Below are positions 42,598 to 49,961 of a stretch of DNA of 64,000 nt, piece after piece. A model generated the notes under the pieces. The model saw only the letters and a program-made list of their open reading frames with translations. It was not told the DNA's origin and searched no databases. Position numbers and translations under genes: made by a program. Each line of letters opens with the position of its first letter. Position 1 is the stretch's first letter. Source of the DNA: Mucilaginibacter sp. SG564 (GTDB lineage: Bacteria > Bacteroidota > Bacteroidia > Sphingobacteriales > Sphingobacteriaceae); assembly GCF_013149275.1 (NCBI RefSeq), contig NZ_JABGNA010000015.1:55875-119874 (forward strand), given 5' to 3'.

Positions 42598-43938
42598 ATG
42601 AAGAAATTTTTCACCACATTATCCAATATCTGGAAAATCGAAGATTTGAGAGTGCGTATTATAAACACACTCTTATTTCTTTTAATATATCGTGTAGGCT
42701 CATTCGTAGTGTTGCCTGGCGTAAACGGTGCGTCATTCGCAAACCAAAAAGCAGAAGGATTAGTAGGATTGTTGAATATGTTTGCAGGAGGTTCGTTTTC
42801 ACGTGCCTCTATTTTCGCCTTAGGTGTAATGCCTTACATTTCGGCTTCAATTGTGGTGCAACTGCTGGGTATTGCTGTGCCTTATTTTACCAAACTTCAA
42901 AAGGAGGGTGAAAGCGGGCGTAACAAGCTAAACCAGTGGACACGCTACCTAACCATCGGTATTACTGCATTGCAGGCTATCGGTTATGTACGTTCACAAA
43001 TTGGTCCTGATGCACGTTTAATCGGCGATCCCTTGTTTACCTTATTAACTACGGTAGTTTTAACAGCGGGTACATTATTTGTAATGTGGCTGGGTGAAAA
43101 AATTACCGATAAAGGTATCGGTAACGGTATATCGTTAATTATCATGGTGGGTATTATTGCCCAATTGCCAGGTGCGTTTATAACAGAGTTCGGCTCCCGT
43201 ACCAGTGGTACAGGTGGTCTGGTAACTTTCATTGTTGAAATTGTAGCACTGATAGGTGTGGTAATGTTTACTATACTCATAGTACAGGGTACACGCAAAA
43301 TTGCGGTACAATATGCTAAACGTATAGTAGGTAACAAACAATATGGTGGCGTGCGTCAGTATATACCTTTAAAGGTAAATGCTGCCGGTGTAATGCCTAT
43401 TATATTTGCCCAGGCACTGATGTTCATTCCGCAAACTGTACAACAGTTTTTCCCGAATGCCGCATCTAACGGTATCCTGATTGCATTGTCAAACTATAAC
43501 TCATGGCAGCATAACTTGTTGTTTGGTATCCTGATCATCCTGTTCACCTATTTCTATACAGCTATTACGGTTAATCCTAACCAGATGGCTGATGATATGA
43601 AAAAGAACGGTGGCTTTATACCGGGCATTAAACCAGGCAAATCAACTGCTGATTTTATTGACGGCGTAATATCAAAAATAACTTTACCGGGATCAATATT
43701 CCTGGCTATTATAGCCATTATCCCGGCCATTGCCAGTTTGGTTGGCGTATCTCCGATCTTCGCAAGATTCTTTGGTGGTACTTCACTGATCATCCTGGTA
43801 GGTGTAGTTTTGGATACCTTGCAACAAATAGAAAGTCACCTGTTGATGCGTCATTATGATGGTTTAATGAAAACCGGACGGATTAAAGGGCGTACAGCAA
43901 TTCCTGCTGCTGCCGGAACAACTCCGACAGCTATCTAA
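42598..43938 (+). CDS. secY: Protein translocase subunit SecY
   Basis: 446 residues with ten predicted transmembrane helices; FALGVMPYISASIVVQLLGI (helix 2 region), GIGNGISLIIMVGI and MRHYDGLMKTGRIKGR near the end. It forms the protein-conducting channel with SecE. It is in the usual place between rplO and map. Confidence 0.98.
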   Translation: MKKFFTTLSNIWKIEDLRVRIINTLLFLLIYRVGSFVVLPGVNGASFANQKAEGLVGLLNMFAGGSFSRASIFALGVMPYISASIVVQLLGIAVPYFTKLQKEGESGRNKLNQWTRYLTIGITALQAIGYVRSQIGPDARLIGDPLFTLLTTVVLTAGTLFVMWLGEKITDKGIGNGISLIIMVGIIAQLPGAFITEFGSRTSGTGGLVTFIVEIVALIGVVMFTILIVQGTRKIAVQYAKRIVGNKQYGGVRQYIPLKVNAAGVMPIIFAQALMFIPQTVQQFFPNAASNGILIALSNYNSWQHNLLFGILIILFTYFYTAITVNPNQMADDMKKNGGFIPGIKPGKSTADFIDGVISKITLPGSIFLAIIAIIPAIASLVGVSPIFARFFGGTSLIILVGVVLDTLQQIESHLLMRHYDGLMKTGRIKGRTAIPAAAGTTPTAI

Positions 43939-43946
43939 TTTTAAGC

Positions 43947-44738
43947 ATGTCAAAAATTCTTTACAAGTCTGCCGAAGAAATAGAGCTCATCAGAGAAAGT
44001 GCCTTACTGGTATCCCGTACACATGCGGAGGTGGCCAAAGTGATTGGACCTGGTGTTACAACTATTGAACTCGACAGACTTGCTGAAACCTTTATACGCG
44101 ACAACGGGGGGATCCCTACTTTTTTAAACTACGGAGGGTTTCCTTATTCACTTTGCATATCGCTCAATGATCAGGTGGTACACGGTTTCCCCGGGAACTA
44201 TGTCTTGCAGGAAGGTGACCTGGTATCGGTTGACTGCGGAGCTACCTTAAACGGCTTTGTTGGCGACTCGGCTTATACCTTCGCTATCGGCGAGGTAAGT
44301 GATACGGTTAAGAAACTGATGCGGGTAACCAAAGAGTGTCTTGACCTTGGAGTTGCGAAAGCTGTTGTAGGTATGCGCATAGGCGACATTGGTTATGCGA
44401 TACAGGAGCATGCCGAGAAGAATGGCTTTGGCGTAGTAAAAGAATTGGTAGGGCATGGCGTGGGCGTAAAGCTCCACGAAAAACCCGAAGTTCCAAACTA
44501 TGGCAAGCGCGGAGCGGGCATCAAACTGGAAGAAGGAATGGTGATCGCTATCGAGCCCATGATCAACGCTGGCCGTGCCGGTGTTAAGTTTTGGGATGAT
44601 GGATGGACGGTTTCAACTGTCGATAAAAAGCCATCGGCCCATTATGAGCATACGGTAGCTATTGGTAAAGGTAAACCAGACATTTTATCAACGTTTGAGT
44701 ATGTTGAAAATGTTTTGAAAGAAAAGCATAATAATTAA
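43947..44738 (+). CDS. map: Type I methionine aminopeptidase
   Basis: 263 residues. The pita-bread metal ligands are visible in VSVDCGATLNGFVGDSAYTF (two Asp), GHGVGVKLHEKPEVPNYG (His), and VIAIEPMIN (Glu), with a final Glu in YEHTVAIG. It removes the initiator Met from nascent proteins. 8 bp after secY. Confidence 0.97.
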   Translation: MSKILYKSAEEIELIRESALLVSRTHAEVAKVIGPGVTTIELDRLAETFIRDNGGIPTFLNYGGFPYSLCISLNDQVVHGFPGNYVLQEGDLVSVDCGATLNGFVGDSAYTFAIGEVSDTVKKLMRVTKECLDLGVAKAVVGMRIGDIGYAIQEHAEKNGFGVVKELVGHGVGVKLHEKPEVPNYGKRGAGIKLEEGMVIAIEPMINAGRAGVKFWDDGWTVSTVDKKPSAHYEHTVAIGKGKPDILSTFEYVENVLKEKHNN

Positions 44739-44750
44739 ATAATTTTTTAT

Positions 44751-44758
44751 TAATTTTG
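44751..44758 (+). promoter_or_regulatory. Possible internal promoter -7 element TAATTTTG
   Basis: Exact TAnnTTTG match in the 64-bp gap between map and infA. No TTTG at the right distance upstream, so a weak internal promoter at best. Confidence 0.35.
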
Positions 44759-44802
44759 CATCCCGGTTTTAGGGCGGATAATTAAGTAATAATCAACAAA
44801 AT

Positions 44803-45021
44803 ATGGCTAAACAATCTTCGATTGAGCAAGACGGTACAATTAGGGAAGCATTGTCAAATGCAATGTTCAGGGTTGAACTGGAAAATGGTCATGAGATTAT
44901 TGCACACATTTCCGGCAAAATGCGTATGCACTACATCAAGATTTTACCTGGCGACAGAGTTAAATTGGAAATGAGCCCGTACGATTTAACTAAGGGTAGA
45001 ATAACTTATAGATATAAATAA
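44803..45021 (+). CDS. infA: Translation initiation factor IF-1
   Basis: 72 residues, an OB-fold protein (MAKQSSIEQDGTIREALSNA, then FRVELENGHEIIAHISGKMR and PYDLTKGRITYRYK). Binds the 30S A site during initiation. Confidence 0.98.
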   Translation: MAKQSSIEQDGTIREALSNAMFRVELENGHEIIAHISGKMRMHYIKILPGDRVKLEMSPYDLTKGRITYRYK

Positions 45022-45029
45022 ACAAAGAG

Positions 45030-45146
45030 ATGAAAGTTAGAGCATCCATCAAAAAACGCAGCGCTGATTGCAAGATCATTCGCCGTAACGGGAAACTTTA
45101 TGTTATTAACAAAAAGAATCCTAAATACAAACAGCGTCAGGGATAA
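45030..45146 (+). CDS. rpmJ: 50S ribosomal protein L36, zinc-free form
   Basis: 38 residues, read directly: MKVRASIKKRSADCKIIRRN, then GKLYVINKKNPKYKQRQG. Of the zinc ligands of typical L36 (three Cys and one His) only one Cys remains; the others are Ser, Asn and Tyr. It is 8 bp after infA. Confidence 0.95.
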   Translation: MKVRASIKKRSADCKIIRRNGKLYVINKKNPKYKQRQG

Positions 45147-45217
45147 TTAAAAAACTGTGATAATTCGTACAACGGTGGCCCGCCGTTCGGTTATCATTTA
45201 AAAAACAAACAATAAAT

Positions 45218-45595
45218 ATGGCAAGGATTTCAGGTATAGATTTACCGAAAAACAAAAGAGGAGAAATCGGACTTACTTACATTTTCGGTATAGGCCGCTC
45301 AACAGCTCAAAGGATTTTGACTGAGGCTGGTATTGATTTTAATACAAAAGTACAAGACTGGACCGATGAGCAATTAGCCTCAATTCGTGGAATTATCAAC
45401 GATCAGATTAAAGTGGAAGGCGCGCTACGTTCAGAAGTGCAGCTTAACATTAAACGTTTGATGGACATAGGTTGCTACCGTGGTACACGTCACCGTAAAG
45501 GTTTACCATTACGTGGTCAGCGTACTAAAAACAACTCACGTACCCGTAAAGGAAAACGTAAAACAGTTGCTAACAAGAAAAAAGCTACTAAATAA
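45218..45595 (+). CDS. rpsM: 30S ribosomal protein S13
   Basis: 125 residues, MARISGIDLPKNKRGEIGLT and GCYRGTRHRKGLPLRGQRTK, with a basic tail. Confidence 0.98.
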   Translation: MARISGIDLPKNKRGEIGLTYIFGIGRSTAQRILTEAGIDFNTKVQDWTDEQLASIRGIINDQIKVEGALRSEVQLNIKRLMDIGCYRGTRHRKGLPLRGQRTKNNSRTRKGKRKTVANKKKATK

Positions 45596-45727
45596 TATTG
45601 AATAGTGATTGTGAGGCTAAGTAATTACCGCTTTACAATTCATTAGGATTACCTCATTTGACAATATATATTAATGGGTCCGGGTTATTTATTAACTCAG
45701 TAATTCATTAATTCAAAAATTAAAAAA

Positions 45728-46117
45728 ATGGCTAAGAGCAAAAAAGTAACCAAAAAGCGTATTGTAATTGTTGAGCCTGTTGGCGAAGCACACATCAATG
45801 CTACTTTTAACAATATCATCATCACCCTTACCAACAAAACCGGTCAGGCTGTATCATGGTCATCAGCTGGTAAAATGGGTTTCAAAGGTTCAAAAAAGAA
45901 CACCCCATACGCCGCTTCACAAGCAGCTGCCGATTGCGGTAAAGTAGCTTATGACCTGGGCTTACGTAAAGTTGAAGTATTTGTAAAAGGTCCGGGTGCA
46001 GGTCGCGAGTCGGCTATCCGTACTTTACAAACTGCAGGTATTGAGGTTACAACCATCAAAGATATCACACCGCTTCCGCACAACGGTTGTCGTCCTTCAA
46101 AAAGAAGAAGAGTTTAA
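45728..46117 (+). CDS. rpsK: 30S ribosomal protein S11
   Basis: 129 residues, with AHINATFNNIIITLTNKTGQ and KDITPLPHNGCRPSKRRRV. Follows a 132-bp AT-rich gap in which I see no gene. Confidence 0.98.
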   Translation: MAKSKKVTKKRIVIVEPVGEAHINATFNNIIITLTNKTGQAVSWSSAGKMGFKGSKKNTPYAASQAAADCGKVAYDLGLRKVEVFVKGPGAGRESAIRTLQTAGIEVTTIKDITPLPHNGCRPSKRRRV

Positions 46118-46184
46118 TTAACAAATTTTTTAAAGCTAAGATTCAGCAGTTACAGGCTGCCTGATACTTTAAGAACACACAAAA

Positions 46185-46793
46185 ATGGCTAGATATACAG
46201 GACCAAAATCCAAAATTGCACGTCGTTTCCGCGAGCCGATCTTCGGTCCGGATAAAGCGTTAGAACGTAAAAACTATCCACCGGGAATGCACGGTGCCTC
46301 AAAAAGAAGAGGAAAACAATCTGAGTATTCAACTCAGTTACAGGAGAAACAAAAAGTAAAATACACTTATGGTGTGTTAGAGCGTCAGTTCGAAAACTTG
46401 TTTCACCGCGCATCAGCTAAAGAGGGTATCACAGGTGAAAACTTGTTGAAATTCTTAGAAGCTCGTTTAGATAATGCTGTTTACCGTTTAGGTATTGCTC
46501 CTACACGTTCTGCAGCCCGTCAGTTGGTTAATCACAAACACATTAACGTTAATGGTGCTGTGGTAAACATCGCTTCATACGCTTTAAAAGCTGGTGACGT
46601 GATCTCTGTACGTGAAAAATCTAAATCATTAGAAGCTATCACTACATCAGTAGCCGGAAGAAGAATCAATAAATACAGCTGGTTAGAATGGGATGCTAAC
46701 GCCTTAACAGGTAAATTCCTAAACTATCCTAACCGCGACGAGATACCTGAGAATATCAAAGAAAACCTAATCGTCGAGTTGTACTCAAAATAA
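46185..46793 (+). CDS. rpsD: 30S ribosomal protein S4
   Basis: 202 residues, MARYTGPKSKIARRFREPIF, with the S4 RNA-binding domain (LEARLDNAVYRLGIAPTRSA). No N-terminal Cys cluster, so zinc-free. Binds 16S rRNA and in E. coli regulates the alpha operon. Confidence 0.98.
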   Translation: MARYTGPKSKIARRFREPIFGPDKALERKNYPPGMHGASKRRGKQSEYSTQLQEKQKVKYTYGVLERQFENLFHRASAKEGITGENLLKFLEARLDNAVYRLGIAPTRSAARQLVNHKHINVNGAVVNIASYALKAGDVISVREKSKSLEAITTSVAGRRINKYSWLEWDANALTGKFLNYPNRDEIPENIKENLIVELYSK

Positions 46794-46814
46794 TAACGAT
46801 AATTATCTATGGGG

Positions 46815-46837
46815 TGGTTGGCATTTTATGTCAACCA
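46815..46837 (+). promoter_or_regulatory. Hairpin in the rpsD-rpoA gap
   Basis: A 10-bp stem with G-U pairs (TGGTTGGCAT and ATGTCAACCA), loop TTT, lying 52 bp before rpoA. Could tune rpoA translation or readthrough; no known motif. Confidence 0.35.
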
Positions 46838-46888
46838 TTTTCGTGGTTTAAATCAATTCAATTAGTAAACAATAAATAAAGGATATAA

Positions 46889-47881
46889 ATGGCAATTTTA
46901 GCATTTCAAAAACCAGACAAGGTTATCATGCAGAAAGCAAATGATTTCGATGGTACGTTTGAGTTTCGTCCGTTAGAACCAGGCTTCGGTGTGACCATTG
47001 GTAATGCTCTGCGTCGTATCTTACTTTCATCACTCGAAGGTTATGCCATCACTTCTGTTCGTTTTTCGGGAGTTACGCATGAGTTTTCAACCATCAAAGG
47101 TGTTGTTGAAGACGTAACCGAGATCATTCTGAACCTGAAACAAGTACGTTTCAAAAAAACAGGTGAGTCTGGTGATTCTGAAAAGATATTCGTTATCATA
47201 AATGGCCAGGACGCTTTTAAAGCCGGAGATGTTACTAAATTCTCTAATAACTTTACTGTTTTAAACCCTGATCTGGTTATCTGTAATATGGACTCGTCAG
47301 TAACGCTTGAAATTGAGCTTACTGTAGGTAAAGGCCGTGGTTACGTAGCAAGCGAAGAAAATAAAAACCCGGATGCTAACGTTGGTGTAATAGCTATCGA
47401 TTCCATCTTTACGCCTATTAAAAACGTAAAATATACTATTGAAAACTATCGTGTTGAGCAAAAAACCGACTATGAAAAATTAGTTCTGGATATTGCTACC
47501 GATGGATCAATTCATCCGGAAGACGCGTTAAAAGAAGCAGCCAAAATCCTGATCCAGCACTTTATGCTGTTCAGCGATGAGAACATGATGCTGGAAGCAC
47601 AGGCTAAAGAAGAAACTAAAGAAGTTGACGAAGAGATCCTGCACATGCGCAAGATCCTGAAGACTGAATTGGTTGATCTTGACCTTTCTGTACGCGCATT
47701 AAACTGCTTAAAAGCTGCCGACATCCGCAGCCTGGCCGACTTAGTATCATACGATGTTGCTGATATGTTAAAATTCAGAAACTTTGGTAAAAAGTCATTA
47801 ACTGAAATTCAGGACCTGGTTAAATCAAAAGGCTTATCTTTTGGTATGAACCTGTCTAAATTCAAGTTAGACGAAGAATAA
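46889..47881 (+). CDS. rpoA: DNA-directed RNA polymerase subunit alpha
   Basis: 330 residues. The alpha-NTD has RPLEPGFGVTIGNALRRILL, and the alpha-CTD has LSVRALNCLKAADIRSLADL and FRNFGKKSLTEIQDLVKSKG. Full length with both domains. It is the assembly platform of RNA polymerase. Confidence 0.98.
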   Translation: MAILAFQKPDKVIMQKANDFDGTFEFRPLEPGFGVTIGNALRRILLSSLEGYAITSVRFSGVTHEFSTIKGVVEDVTEIILNLKQVRFKKTGESGDSEKIFVIINGQDAFKAGDVTKFSNNFTVLNPDLVICNMDSSVTLEIELTVGKGRGYVASEENKNPDANVGVIAIDSIFTPIKNVKYTIENYRVEQKTDYEKLVLDIATDGSIHPEDALKEAAKILIQHFMLFSDENMMLEAQAKEETKEVDEEILHMRKILKTELVDLDLSVRALNCLKAADIRSLADLVSYDVADMLKFRNFGKKSLTEIQDLVKSKGLSFGMNLSKFKLDEE

Positions 47882-47888
47882 AAATTTA

Positions 47889-47927
47889 AAAAGTGAGGCT
47901 GAACAGCTGTTCAAGCCTCACTTTTTT
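47889..47927 (+). terminator. Terminator-like hairpin between rpoA and rplQ
   Basis: Stem AAAAAGTGAGGCT-GAACAG with complement CTGTTCAAGCCTCACTTTTTT, one bulged base, followed by six T. By sequence it is a good intrinsic terminator, yet rplQ lies 91 bp further on the same strand. Confidence 0.7.
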
Positions 47928-48018
47928 ATTTATATAATAACAAACAATTAGCGAAGGCATAATTCCGAAGGCTTGATCTGATCGCCGGACGGTATGCACG
48001 TGAAATAATTTAATAACA

Positions 48019-48612
48019 ATGAGACACGGAAACAAAAACAATCACTTAGGCCGTACTACCAGTCACCGCAAAGCGATGCTGGCTAACATGGCAACTTCGC
48101 TTATTTTACACAAGCGTATCACTACAACATTAGCAAAAGCAAAAGTTTTACGCGGTTATGTTGAGCCACTTTTAACAAAATCAAAAAACGATACTACTCA
48201 CTCTCGTCGTACAGTGTTTAGCTATTTACAAGACAAAGACGCGGTTACTATCCTGTTCCGCGAAATTGCCGAGAAAATTGCTACACGCCCAGGTGGTTAC
48301 ACCCGTATCGTGAAGTTAGAGAACCGTTTAGGCGACAATGCTGAAATGGCGATCATCGAATTAGTAGACTACAACACTGTTTACGGTGTTGACACTGCAG
48401 CTGCAGCTAAAAAATCAACACGTCGTCGTGGTGGTTCAGGTGCTAAAGCAAAAGCAGCGCCAGCTAAAGAAACTGCTGCTCCTGTTGAAGAAGCAAAAGT
48501 TGTTGAAGAAGAAGTTAAAGCAGAAGCCCCAGTTGCAGAAGCTACTGAAACTCCAGCTGCTGAAGCTCCTGCAACTCCAGAAGCAGAAGAAAACGCAAAA
48601 AAAGGAGAATAA
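48019..48612 (+). CDS. rplQ: 50S ribosomal protein L17 with long acidic/Ala-rich tail
   Basis: 197 residues; the L17 core (MRHGNKNNHLGRTTSHRKAM to about residue 120) is followed by a basic KKSTRRRGGSGAKAKAAPAK stretch and a 50-residue Glu/Ala/Val/Pro/Thr tail. E. coli L17 has 127 residues. Tails of this kind are common on Bacteroidota L17 as I recall; their role is unknown. Confidence 0.97.
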   Translation: MRHGNKNNHLGRTTSHRKAMLANMATSLILHKRITTTLAKAKVLRGYVEPLLTKSKNDTTHSRRTVFSYLQDKDAVTILFREIAEKIATRPGGYTRIVKLENRLGDNAEMAIIELVDYNTVYGVDTAAAAKKSTRRRGGSGAKAKAAPAKETAAPVEEAKVVEEEVKAEAPVAEATETPAAEAPATPEAEENAKKGE

Positions 48613-48631
48613 TTTTAAATCCCTTAATACG

Positions 48632-48665
48632 AAAGGCCCTGCTCATTTGAGCAGGGCCTTTTTTG
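48632..48665 (+). terminator. Intrinsic terminator of the ribosomal operon
   Basis: A 14-bp perfect stem (AAAGGCCCTGCTCA with complement), loop TT, then a T run. Confidence 0.85.
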
Positions 48666-48776
48666 TTGCTTATAAATTGATAGTCAAAACCTTTATCACT
48701 AACTTGATTTATAATTAGGTAGTGAGCTGTGTACCTTATAGTAAAACCGGAGCCAAAAACTAAATTAGAGAGAAAA

Positions 48777-48962
48777 ATGAAAACCAATTTTGGAAAACCT
48801 ATTAAGAGAGAAGAAATGAAGCAAATTAAGGGTGGTATCGGTATTGGATGCGGTATTGCAGGAAATAGTGGAAAGTATTGGACTGAGGGATGTTGCCATG
48901 GGCTGTATACCTGCCCGGTTTCTACCCTCTGTGTAACCTCCCCGGATAATTGCTTAAATTAA
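48777..48962 (+). CDS. Double-glycine leader, six-cysteine secreted peptide precursor (peptide B)
   Basis: 61 residues from ATG at 48777; an in-frame start at 48729 is rejected because MKTNFGKPIKREEMKQIKGG is the conserved leader. The core of about 41 residues (IGIGCGIAGNSGKYWTEGCC and on) has six Cys, a GG-rich start and no Cys-free stretch longer than 13. The leader is clearly homologous to that of peptide A (17550), with the same GGIG junction, while the cores differ. No exporter or modifying enzyme is adjacent. Probably matured in trans by a peptidase-containing ABC transporter. Confidence 0.8.
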   Translation: MKTNFGKPIKREEMKQIKGGIGIGCGIAGNSGKYWTEGCCHGLYTCPVSTLCVTSPDNCLN

Positions 48963-49031
48963 TATCAGTAAAGTAATTAAATCACCATTACCTGCCTTTG
49001 AGGCAATGGTGATTTATTGACCCGATCAAAG

Positions 49032-49568
49032 TCAAGATCCAGAAAGTGGTCTCCCCAATCTATAAGTCAATAACCCATCCACATCATCTACCTGCTTAAA
49101 TCCGCATTTGTCCATCATTTTTCTTGATGGCAGGTTATCAGCAAAGGTGCGTATAATGATAGCCTTGACTGCCTCATGACCGAAGGCCCATTGTATCATC
49201 GTTCTCAGGGCTTCGGTAGCGTAGCCTTTGTTGTGCTGGTTGGCATCGATCATATAACCGGTTTCTATCTCACCTTTTTCGTTGGGTTCGCCGCCAAATC
49301 CCATTCCTCCGATGGAGGTATTTGTATCCTTAAGCACTATCTCCCAGTTGGTGTACCATTTATATTGTTGCGGATACTCCAGCGTTTTAGGGAGCCAGAA
49401 ATTGATCATGGCGTCATCTATTTCGTGCTGATAAAGCGGATCTATCAACATGGCAGATGGATTGAGGTCCAGGGATAGTTCCATAGCCGGCCTGTCAGTA
49501 TGCATTAGTTGCAATTGCTGGTGTGTTAACGGTATCAGTCGCAACCGTTCAGACTCGATAAAAAACAT
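49032..49568 (-). CDS. GNAT family N-acetyltransferase (RimJ/RimL-like)
   Basis: 178 residues, Acetyltransf_3 layout: ESERLRLIPLTHQQLQ at the N-terminus, GGMGFGGEPNEKGEIETGYM, the acetyl-CoA loop HNKGYATEAL (Q/RxxGxG/A variant) and NLPSRKMMDKCGF near the end. It acetylates an amino group of a protein or small molecule; the substrate is unknown. Same subfamily as ribosomal-protein N-acetyltransferases. Confidence 0.85.
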   Translation of the reverse strand: MFFIESERLRLIPLTHQQLQLMHTDRPAMELSLDLNPSAMLIDPLYQHEIDDAMINFWLPKTLEYPQQYKWYTNWEIVLKDTNTSIGGMGFGGEPNEKGEIETGYMIDANQHNKGYATEALRTMIQWAFGHEAVKAIIIRTFADNLPSRKMMDKCGFKQVDDVDGLLTYRLGRPLSGS

Positions 49569-49961
49569 GTAATTGTGGAATTAAATAACAATAGAAAAAC
49601 TGTTCTCTTTTAGAAAGTGAATGTCAAGCTTTGTATACAAAGCTTTTGTTATGCAATTCCAGGCAGGATAATATGCCCGTTAATGGTGTTAAGTAACAGA
49701 GGCGTTTATTTAATAATGCAAAGATATATAATCTAAAACCTTTTACAGTATTGACCATTCTCCTTTAACCTTTAACCTTTAACCTTTAACCTTTAACCTT
49801 TCTGCCTTCAGCCTCAATTTCTGCCAACCTGTCACCAATGTGTATAGCATTTCTGACGCAATATTTGTCATCCTGACTATATGCACTGCCAAATAGCTAT
49901 TGGCACAAACGTTGATAAATAGCTGTAGTTAGTAAAATATTAAATCAAGTAAAACAATCAT
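49569..49961. other. 393-bp region upstream of dnaK
   Basis: Holds the heptamer repeat at 49762 but no gene. I looked for a CIRCE-type inverted repeat (HrcA operator) before dnaK and did not see one. Confidence 0.55.
49762..49801. repeat. Tandem heptamer CCTTTAA, about 5.7 copies
   Basis: Five perfect copies of CCTTTAA plus CCTTT, head to tail, 160 bp before dnaK. Copy number of such a tract can vary by slippage. Confidence 0.9.

Noticed and set aside
48729..48776. N-terminal extension of peptide B
   Set aside because: The extra 16 residues precede the conserved leader shared with peptide A; the ATG at 48777 is preferred.
49762..49801. CRISPR-like array
   Set aside because: The 7-bp units are contiguous without spacers; it is a simple tandem repeat. 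No cas genes are present.
49569..49961. CIRCE/HrcA operator upstream of dnaK
   Set aside because: No TTAGCACTC-type inverted repeat is visible in the region.
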